Shown here piece by piece: positions 1 through 7,900 of a stretch of 13,750 nucleotides of DNA. The notes under the pieces are model-generated. The model ran no database searches and had not been told where the DNA came from. It worked only from the letters and a program-made list of their open reading frames with translations. How positions within the stretch are numbered: position 1 is the stretch's first letter; every line of letters begins with the position of its first letter. The position numbers were made by a program, and so were the translations under genes. The stretch comes from an uncultured Eubacteriales bacterium (GTDB taxonomy: Bacteria > Bacillota > Clostridia > Monoglobales > Firm-18), in assembly GCA_905210885.1 (NCBI GenBank), contig CAJLYO010000021.1:1-13750 (forward strand), written 5' to 3'.

Positions 1-2024
1 GCGGATATGAAACCTTTGTAAAAAAGGACAGCGTGTATGTGGGCGGCACTTACATGTATGCGGACAAAAGTGATATTGACAGATATTTGGGCTGCAGAGC
101 AGAGGTGTTTGCGGTTGGTGACGGTGATGATGACTACACGGTAGGCGCATACGTTATCACGGACAATAACATAACAGAAACGGTGCGGTGCCGCGATGTG
201 GATTATGCGCTGGGGTTTGACGCCGCCGACAGTACGGAATATAAAACCTCGCCCATGCTTTCGTATTTTAATGAAAACGGCAAGCGCGTAAGTGAGCGCC
301 TTTCCGGCTCGGTAACTGTTTTATACAATGACAATGCGGCAAAGAGTTTAAAAAACAGCGACTTTGAAGGAGAAAACGGAACCGTAAGGCTGATTGACAG
401 CGACAGGGACGGTATTTGTGATGTTGTATACATAAGAAAATATGTAAGCGGAATTGTTGCCGCTGCGGACAATAACGGAAAAACTCTGACCCTTGAGGGC
501 GGAGATGCATACGATTTCGGCAGTGCGAAAAGACTCACTGTTACGGAGGGTGAGCGCGCGGCGGAATTTTCCGCAGTGGGAGCAGGCTCGGTAATAGGAA
601 TTTACGCTTCTGAGGACAAAAGCGGCAAAGCCGAAATAGAAATATTCACGAACGTTATTCACGGCAAGATTACATCAGTTGCCGCGGATAATCTTAAGGC
701 GGAAATTGACGGCACGGAATACGACTGTATTTCCTCAATTGGAAGCCTGAAACCCGGTTTTACCTACAGCTTTGTGACGGATAATGATGGAGTGCTTATA
801 TACCGCACCGGAAGCGGTTCCGATATGTCATATGCATATTTTACCGAATTTTCAATAGACGGGAGCATTGATACTCCCGTGAAAATCCGCGTGCTTGACC
901 TTAACAATACATACCACACCTATGCCGCCGCGAATAAGGTTAAATACACGGGTTTTGACGAAAACGGCGTATGGCTTGAGGACAAAACCGTAACAAAATC
1001 GCGGTTTGCGGATATACTTACCGCAAATTTCACGGCGCATACTCTTGTTAAAATCGCTTATGACGGAGATGTGTTGAAAAAGCTTTCATGCGCAAAAGAC
1101 ACTTCGGGCAACGAGGATTATAAGGGATACGACGAAGACAGCTTTACCATGGAGCGGCACATAGAAGGCAAGGATTCGCGTCTGGTGCGCACCGGCAGAA
1201 GCTTAAGTCCGACATATCGGGCGATGCCTAACGTTACCGTGTGTATTCTTGATAATTTAAACGATAAGGACGATATCGAGGTATGCACATATTCTCTCGG
1301 AAACGCCAACATACTTGTTGAAAGCAGTTACTGTATGTCGGACGGTTACGTGTATGATTCCAACAAAAAGCTTATTGCAAGCGTTTTCGTTTTGCAGTAC
1401 GACCCTGTTGTAAACAATAATATGGTTCAAAACTGCAATACTTTAACGGGCGCATCGCGAATGCTTGTGGATAAAGTGACAAGGGCAATTAATTCTGAGG
1501 GCGAGGAAACTTTTACGGTCAGCGGTTATATGATGGACGGCAGACTTGTAAGGTACACCGCGCGCAATGAAAACGTAACGCAAAAATTCAATTCCGCATG
1601 GTGCGCAAAAAATCCCTGTACCGTGGGGCAGTTAAAGCGCGGCGACTTTATTATACCGGTTGTGGGCAGAACCGGCGATATGGTGAATTTTTATCTTCTT
1701 TTAAAGTTCGATGAAAACAACAGGGCACCGGAACATTACAAAGCGTATAACGGCGCAACGTCCGACCAGCACGACAACGGTATTAATACGGTTTTTGGAG
1801 AAATAAAGAAAAATTTCGATAACAACACCGTTACATTTCAGCATGTGCCGGACACACAGTTTTTGATAAACGGCACAATATATGTGTGTGATTTTGAAAG
1901 CGGCAGAATTTTTCAGACAGACTCTGGCGAGTACATACGGGACGCGTCCACAGAGTCCGCCGACACGGTTTTAATGATAAGAAACCATCACCTTGCCGAG
2001 CTTACGGTTATTTACAGATATTGA
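1..2024 (+). CDS. Large beta-rich secreted-type protein of unknown function, 5'-truncated by the window
   Basis: The reading frame is open from base 3 and continues upstream, so the GTG at 33 is an internal valine, not a start. About 673 C-terminal residues are visible and end at a TGA at 2022-2024. The sequence is rich in short beta-strand patterns and lacks obvious membrane segments or an SLH motif in the visible part. One loop, DSDRDGICD at bases 396-422, has the D-x-D-x-D-G-x-x-D spacing of calcium-binding loops in EF-hand, dockerin and thrombospondin type 3 repeats, and is followed by VVYI. This liability-type segment (V/L-I-D-x-D-x-D-G-x-x-D-V-V) is familiar from large uncharacterised SLH-bearing proteins of clostridia, so an SLH region or signal peptide upstream is likely but not seen. 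It lies 16 bases before the next gene on the same strand, so it probably belongs to the same operon, perhaps as a surface scaffold or glycan-binding protein. I cannot assign a catalytic function. Confidence 0.8.
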   Translation, partial: GYETFVKKDSVYVGGTYMYADKSDIDRYLGCRAEVFAVGDGDDDYTVGAYVITDNNITETVRCRDVDYALGFDAADSTEYKTSPMLSYFNENGKRVSERLSGSVTVLYNDNAAKSLKNSDFEGENGTVRLIDSDRDGICDVVYIRKYVSGIVAAADNNGKTLTLEGGDAYDFGSAKRLTVTEGERAAEFSAVGAGSVIGIYASEDKSGKAEIEIFTNVIHGKITSVAADNLKAEIDGTEYDCISSIGSLKPGFTYSFVTDNDGVLIYRTGSGSDMSYAYFTEFSIDGSIDTPVKIRVLDLNNTYHTYAAANKVKYTGFDENGVWLEDKTVTKSRFADILTANFTAHTLVKIAYDGDVLKKLSCAKDTSGNEDYKGYDEDSFTMERHIEGKDSRLVRTGRSLSPTYRAMPNVTVCILDNLNDKDDIEVCTYSLGNANILVESSYCMSDGYVYDSNKKLIASVFVLQYDPVVNNNMVQNCNTLTGASRMLVDKVTRAINSEGEETFTVSGYMMDGRLVRYTARNENVTQKFNSAWCAKNPCTVGQLKRGDFIIPVVGRTGDMVNFYLLLKFDENNRAPEHYKAYNGATSDQHDNGINTVFGEIKKNFDNNTVTFQHVPDTQFLINGTIYVCDFESGRIFQTDSGEYIRDASTESADTVLMIRNHHLAELTVIYRY

Positions 2025-2027
2025 TAC

Positions 2028-2035
2028 GGCGGTGA
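2028..2035 (+). promoter_or_regulatory. Shine-Dalgarno site fixing the start of the first lyase-like gene
   Basis: GGCGGTGA matches the consensus GGAGGTGA at seven of eight positions and lies five bases before the ATG at 2041. This ATG begins a classic signal peptide, so it is preferred over the upstream in-frame non-ATG start at 1993, which overlaps the preceding gene. Confidence 0.75.
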
Positions 2036-2040
2036 AATAC

Positions 2041-4929
2041 ATGAATAAACCAAAATTTGCGGCAGCGTGCATTGTGTTTTTGCTTGTCACGGCGTATCTG
2101 CCCGCATTTGCGGCAACCGGCGGTGCAATTGTGCAAAACAGTTCGTTTACCGTTTATGAGCGCAGCGGACAAAATATAGAAAACTATCTTGTGCAAAGGG
2201 GAATACCTCTTGATAAAGGCGCGCTTTTTGATACCGATAGAGTTTTTGTTACGGACGGCAGTACTGTATATCCGTGTTATGCAAGAGCTATGCAAAAGTA
2301 TGATGACGGCAGTATAAAATGGCTGTCGGCTGCCTTCGAGGTAAGTCTTGAGGCGAACGGGCGAAAGACCTTCAGCCTTTATAAATCAAATACCGCTTCC
2401 GAACAAAATATTTCCGCGGAGGAGCAAAACGGCACCGTTACGCTGCGGAACAAGGTTATGACCGTAACGTTTTCAAAAAGCGGAATGGAACAGATAACTT
2501 ACAAAAATACAGATATATTAAAACGGGGCGAAAAGTCGGTATGCATACAGGAAAACAAGGCGCATATCGCCTCAGGCGGCAGTGTGCGGATTGCGGAAAA
2601 CAACGGCGTTTATGTGACGGTTGAGGTTAAAATGCCATACGGCGAAAGCTTTTTAAGCTGTATCAAAACATACACCGTGTCCGCAAATTCAAACAGAATT
2701 ATATGCCGCACAACGTATGTTTCGGACAGAGGAAAATATACGGCGTCAAATTCAAGATTTACAAAAATCAATGCGCTGTATGAGTCGTATGTGTTTTCGG
2801 ACGGATTTTCCGCACCGAAGTACAATAAAGACGGTGACGCGGCGTGGGTTACCGGAAACGGGATAACGGCGGCGCTTGCATCGTCGGACGTATTAAAGCT
2901 TCGCGGAGGCTTTGGCGAAAACGGATTTTTCGGTCAGGAAGGCGGTATTGCCGCGGCGTCTTTAATAAAAAGCGGTGATTATACATGGGCAGACGGCAGA
3001 AGCCGTACGGTTACCCATGAAATTGCTTTGGGAAACGAAAATGCAGAAAAGCTTTTGAACGTTATGAAAAATCCGCCGTATGTGGGAATAGAGCCGTCAA
3101 GATATGTTGCCGCAGGTTTGTTAAAGTGCGATAAAATATCCGCCTCGGCTCAGGCCCAGGCAGATGAAATTAAGTGGGGATACAAGAAAAATTTCGGAAA
3201 GCAGGAGTCCGGCGCCATACCGTTTTTTGTAAGTTCTCAGGAAAATTTCGCTTATAACGCCCACGTAATGCTTGGTGAAATCGATTATAACACGTGGTTT
3301 GCGCAAATGGCGCTAAACGATGCGGAGCTTTACTTTGTATTGTGTGACAGCACGCGCACGTTTATGGATTTGTCGGTATATGAGGGCGCAGATGCGGCGG
3401 CGCACGGAATACCGCGGTACCGCATTTTAAATAACGGCGGCGACAGCCTTACCGGGCATTTGTACTACGGCGAATTTTCAAACCTTTGTCTTTCGTATCT
3501 TATGACGGGGGACGCCGCGTACGGCGATAAGGCGTATGAGATGGCAGACACTATGTATAGACGCACAATGAACGTAAAGGCAAACACCTTCGGCGGATAT
3601 CATCTTGCAAGAGCCGGCAGCTTAAACGGGAATATGCGCTATGAGCGGGAAAGCTACGAAATACGAAACGCTTTTGTAATACGTGCGCTGCAATTCAGCA
3701 GCGAGATTTTTTCTGACAGCAGATTTTCTTATCTTGCAGACCAGCTTTGCGGATATCTTGCGCAGGTTCAGACTGCCGACGGCGACTGGGCGCAGGTGGT
3801 GGACGAAAACGGAAACGGCGTTGCAAACGTTAACGGAAACACCGGCGTTACGTCATGGGTAATGTATAAAAATTACATTAATCTGTATCATATACGTGGG
3901 CTGTGCGGTTATTACGAAATGACAAAAAACGGAACGGCGCTTAATACGATACAAAAATTTGCTGACTATATGATAAGGGAAACGGAAGGGCGCGGCTGGT
4001 CGTGGGATCCGTGCCTTGATAAAGAGAAATGCGAAACAGGCGAGGACTATTCCCGGGGAAAATCTCCCATTCAGTCGTGTATGTCGGCGCAGGTGTTTGC
4101 TCTTATGTATGAAGAAACAGGCGATGAAAAGTATTTTAAGGCAATGTGCGAGGCACTTCTTGATTACACGGCGGTTTCAAGAACAAGCGGTTTTGCTTCG
4201 GCAAGGTTTAACGATAAAGATTACTTAGACGGGGCGATAAACACAGTGGTGTCCGGACAGAACACAACAATGCTGCATATGGATTCAACCTACATAAAGC
4301 TGTTTTCGGATAATGCAGGTCTTGTAAAAAAGCTGGGGTTTGAAAAGCTTGCGGCGGTGTTTGGCGGTGCACGCGCCGTTTCGGAGAAAATTCAAAACAA
4401 TTACTGCTATGATGAGGTTACGGCAAATTTATTTGAAACCGACGAGGGCAGGATTTTGATTTTCGCAAACAACTCCGGCAGAGTATCCGGCATATGGGAT
4501 AAAAACGTAAGCCTTTTGCTTGATACCGGCAACAGCTTGTGGTACGGCGCACAGTGCCGCATGTACGGCGGTAAAACCGCGGTGTCAAAGAATATGGCAT
4601 ATTTTGAAACGGCCATGTGTTATGAGCTTCCGATAAAGGTTTCGGATAACGGCAGAATGAAATATACCGTTTTGCAGTATGACAGCGAGGCGATAAAAAT
4701 TTTTGTGCGGGGCACCGGAGAGGCTGAACTTTCTGTTTCAAACGGTGAATTTGAAATAAAAGACGGCGGTAACTACAGCGTTCTTTCGGAAAACGGACGC
4801 GGAGGAAAATATGTTACGGTAACAAAAGGCGGCAGCACTGCCGCAGCCGGAGGAGTACTCAAAATAAACATTTCCGCCGATAATGACGATTACTTTAATC
4901 AGATTAATAATACAAAGGGGGTGTCCTGA
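2041..4929 (+). CDS. Secreted PcRGLX/YetA-like exo-lyase family protein (RIFT barrel plus alpha/alpha toroid), no anchor
   Basis: The product is 962 residues. Residues 1-24 are a signal peptide (basic start, hydrophobic core, AFA-A cleavage site). Residues about 34-115 match the N-terminal RIFT-barrel domain of the PcRGLX/YetA group: ERSGQNIENYLVQRGIP, then a hydrophobic strand, then QKYDDGSIKWL and a run ending TFSLY. A central beta region spans about 130-370. An alpha-helical toroid spans about 400-790, with H473 in HLYYGEFSNLC, TSWVMYKNY (604-612), CETGEDYSRGKSP (664-676) and SGQNTTMLH (738-746). A beta-rich C-terminus (about 795-945) follows. Known members of this family include the PL26 exo-rhamnogalacturonan lyase of Penicillium, so beta-elimination of an acidic polysaccharide outside the cell is a reasonable inference; substrate is not shown. 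It is paralogous to the next gene but has no SLH region, so it should be free or non-covalently held. Three histidines of the paralogue's toroid are replaced here (F420, R536, N598). Its stop overlaps the next start. Confidence 0.75.
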   Translation: MNKPKFAAACIVFLLVTAYLPAFAATGGAIVQNSSFTVYERSGQNIENYLVQRGIPLDKGALFDTDRVFVTDGSTVYPCYARAMQKYDDGSIKWLSAAFEVSLEANGRKTFSLYKSNTASEQNISAEEQNGTVTLRNKVMTVTFSKSGMEQITYKNTDILKRGEKSVCIQENKAHIASGGSVRIAENNGVYVTVEVKMPYGESFLSCIKTYTVSANSNRIICRTTYVSDRGKYTASNSRFTKINALYESYVFSDGFSAPKYNKDGDAAWVTGNGITAALASSDVLKLRGGFGENGFFGQEGGIAAASLIKSGDYTWADGRSRTVTHEIALGNENAEKLLNVMKNPPYVGIEPSRYVAAGLLKCDKISASAQAQADEIKWGYKKNFGKQESGAIPFFVSSQENFAYNAHVMLGEIDYNTWFAQMALNDAELYFVLCDSTRTFMDLSVYEGADAAAHGIPRYRILNNGGDSLTGHLYYGEFSNLCLSYLMTGDAAYGDKAYEMADTMYRRTMNVKANTFGGYHLARAGSLNGNMRYERESYEIRNAFVIRALQFSSEIFSDSRFSYLADQLCGYLAQVQTADGDWAQVVDENGNGVANVNGNTGVTSWVMYKNYINLYHIRGLCGYYEMTKNGTALNTIQKFADYMIRETEGRGWSWDPCLDKEKCETGEDYSRGKSPIQSCMSAQVFALMYEETGDEKYFKAMCEALLDYTAVSRTSGFASARFNDKDYLDGAINTVVSGQNTTMLHMDSTYIKLFSDNAGLVKKLGFEKLAAVFGGARAVSEKIQNNYCYDEVTANLFETDEGRILIFANNSGRVSGIWDKNVSLLLDTGNSLWYGAQCRMYGGKTAVSKNMAYFETAMCYELPIKVSDNGRMKYTVLQYDSEAIKIFVRGTGEAELSVSNGEFEIKDGGNYSVLSENGRGGKYVTVTKGGSTAAAGGVLKINISADNDDYFNQINNTKGVS
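4030..4062 (+). repeat. 33-base near-identical copy shared with 6981-7013
   Basis: Bases 4030-4053 are identical to 6981-7004 (24 of 24). After one mismatch the match continues for eight more bases, giving 32 of 33. Both copies encode the toroid motif CETGEDYSRGK in the two lyase-like paralogues, whose surrounding DNA is far more diverged. Confidence 0.85.
4915..4923 (+). promoter_or_regulatory. Strong Shine-Dalgarno site for the SLH-anchored lyase-like gene
   Basis: AAGGGGGTG matches AAGGAGGTG at eight of nine positions, five bases before the ATG at 4929. It lies inside the end of the preceding coding region, and start and stop overlap as TGATG, which suits translational coupling. Confidence 0.75.
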
Positions 4930-7900
4930 TGAAAAGCAAAAGCATTTTGTGTCTTGTGCTTGCCGTTATGCTTGCGGCGGTGTGGTATGCGCCGTGCCTT
5001 GCCGCAGAAAATGACGAGGTTCTTACGGTGTTTACGGTTTCCGAACGTGTGGGAATGAATACCGAAAAATTTCTCGCAAAAAGGGGAATCCCTTTTGCCG
5101 ACGGCGTGCTTTCCGAAAACGACAGCGTGTATGTGCGGTGCGTTGAAACGGGAGAGGCGATTGCTCCGCAGACAAGGGTCCTGCAAAAATACGAGGACGG
5201 GTATGTAAATTGGCTGCTTGTCGCAATTGCCGTGGATTTAAAGGCAAACGAAAGCAAAACCTTTGAATTAAGAAGGGGAAAACGCCGGGACGATGCAATA
5301 AATGTTGTACAAAAGGACGGAACAATAACCGTAGATACAGGCGCGGTAACGGCAGAATTTGATTCAAACGGTATTGTATCTTTAATATACGGCGGTAAAA
5401 ATGTGTTAAACCAAAAGGGCGAGATTTCGTCCTGCGTTCAGTACGGCACACTGTATAACACAACCGCCGGCAAGGCAGAGGTTATCGATAAGGGCAATAC
5501 ATTCGTCCGCGTAAAGGTAAGTGCGCCCTACGGACAAAGCGTTATGCGCACGGAAAAAACATACACCCTTGTAAAGGGCAGCAGCCGTATATCGGTTGAT
5601 AACGCATGTGTGTCATACAACAGTCTCGGATTGTATACAGACAGTATACGGCGGTATGACTATATAGACTCGCTGTATGAGTCGTATTATCTTGCGGACG
5701 GTTTTTCGGCAAAAACAGGCAGCGGAAGCCGTTCCGAAACAAGCAAAATTGTATGCACGGGATATGCATCGGCGTATAATGACGCGGAAGACATAAGCTT
5801 TTCCATGGTTTCAAGGGATATTGAAAAATTCAAGGGAGCTGTTTCTCCCGGTGTGGTAAACGGATTTGCGGTAAAAGACGGAGCTATCATATATGCGCCG
5901 ATACTGTACGGCACGCGCTACACCTGGCAGGACGGCTTGTCGCGGACAACTCACAGCGAAATTATTTTAAAGCACGGCGAAAATAACGATTTGGAAACAG
6001 CGCTTAAGGCTCACAATTCGCCGCCGTCCGTTACCGTGGACGTGTCGGCATATGTAAATGCCGGTGTTCTTGCCGGCGATAAGGTGTCGGCGCTTGCAAA
6101 GGCGCAAATCGGTGAGATTGTATGGACAAAAAACAAGCGCGGCGGAAGAATTGACGCAGGCACAATCCCGTTTGCTCTCGATTCCGAAGCGGATTTTACC
6201 GGTATGAATGAAATCCACCTTGCCGAAATTGATTATAACGTCTGGCATGCGGTTATGGCTACGGGAAATGCCGACCTTTACGATGTTGTGCGCGAAAGCA
6301 CAGAGGCGTATGCGGACGTTATGCAGTACAAGGGTTCCGTTGAACAGGCGCGGGGACTTGGCAGATACCGTTTCGGAATAGGTACTCCGAACAGCGAAGG
6401 CTCTCACCCGTATTACAGTGAGTTTTCAAACCTTTGTATGGCATATCTTATGACCGGGGACGAGTATTTTTATAATCAGTGCTATGAAATTGCCGATGTT
6501 ATGTGTTCTCTTGCCCGGGCGGCGGTAAAAATGAGCGGTCATACCATGACAAGCACAACCGGCTGGGGCAACGGGCAGATTTCCATTAACAAAGCCCACA
6601 GAACAGAGGAAATAAGAGCGGCGTTTCAGATTCGCTCAATGTATAATGCCTACAGGCTGTTCGGCGAGGAGAGATTTAAAGATCTTGCCAAGGAAATAGG
6701 ATTATGGAGCGCGGCTGTGCAAGAAGAGGACGGCTCGTGGCCGCAGGTTATAAATCAGTCTGGCGAGCCGATTGCAAACACTCACGGTCTTACCGGTATA
6801 ACAAGCTGGGTTATGTATAAAAACTATATCATGCTGTATACTCAGCGCGGTCACTGCGAATATTTCAGGCAGACGCACGATATGGACATATTTCCGCAAA
6901 TACAAAAGTTTGCGAATTGGCTGATAGGACAGATGGGAGATAACGACTGGATGTGGGACCCGTGCTCCGATATTGAAAAGTGCGAAACAGGCGAGGACTA
7001 TTCCAGGGGAAAAAGCCCGTTTCAGGAAATGATGTCGGCGGAAATTTTTGCCACGGTGTTTAACGAAACCCATGATGACAGGTATTTAAACGCACTTGCA
7101 AGAGTGCTGTCAAACTATATTGCCAGCGCGCGGAAAAGCGGATTTGTGTCGCAAAGATATAACGCCGAGGGGTATATCCAGGGTCAGATAAGCCCGATAT
7201 TCAGCGGTCAGAACACAACGCTTCTTCATATAGACACAATGCTGGGTAAAATATTCACGGAAAACCGTGAAAAAATCGTTAAAATGGGATACGAGGGCGT
7301 TGCGGCGGTGTTTGCCGACGGTGCGGAGTATATACCGGAGCAGGTTACAAGCACGTATAACACCAAAGAAGTGGGCGCAAACCTTTACCGCAGAGGCGAT
7401 AAGCGGTATCTGTTTGTAAGCAATAATTCCGGTTATTTAAGCGGCGAATGGGAAAAGGATATATCTCTTAAAGTTTCCGGAAACAGCAGCTTATGGACAG
7501 AGATGGAATGTGAAACGGATAATCTGTATGAGGTTAATCTGAAAAAACATCTGGACATGTACGGCTATGTATATTCACGTGAACTTCCCGTAAAGCTTTC
7601 GGCGTTTTCGGGAAAGATAAACGCTTATGTTACAAAATATGACAGCGATGCAATCGAGTTTGATATAAGCGGAACGGGCAGCGCGAAAATAACGGTAACA
7701 AACGGCGATTTTGCCGTAACTCCGGGAGAAAGCTACAGCATTACGGTGGCGGACGGCGATAAAAAACATGTGACGGTAAAGCGCGGAAACGGAGCTTTTG
7801 CAACGGAAAACGGATTGGAATTTAATATAGATTTATCGGGCAATATACCGCCGTTTTGGGACGTGCTTGACCATTGGTGCAAAAACGATGCGGCAAGGCT

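Noticed and set aside
33..35. GTG at 33 as a gene start
   Set aside because: The frame is open back to the first bases of the window with protein-like sequence and there is no ribosome-binding site before it, so it is internal.
396..422. A dockerin domain in the first gene
   Set aside because: Only one calcium-loop-like segment is seen; dockerins need a duplicated pair of about 22 residues each with conserved spacing.
1993..2040. An upstream non-ATG start extending the first lyase-like protein by 16 residues
   Set aside because: The ATG at 2041 has a near-consensus Shine-Dalgarno site five bases upstream and opens a clean signal peptide; the longer form would overlap the previous gene and bury the signal sequence.
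203..5914. Long open frames on the minus strand
   Set aside because: They lie opposite clear + strand genes, have no signal peptides with ribosome-binding sites or recognisable domains, and their composition is that of reverse-frame shadows.
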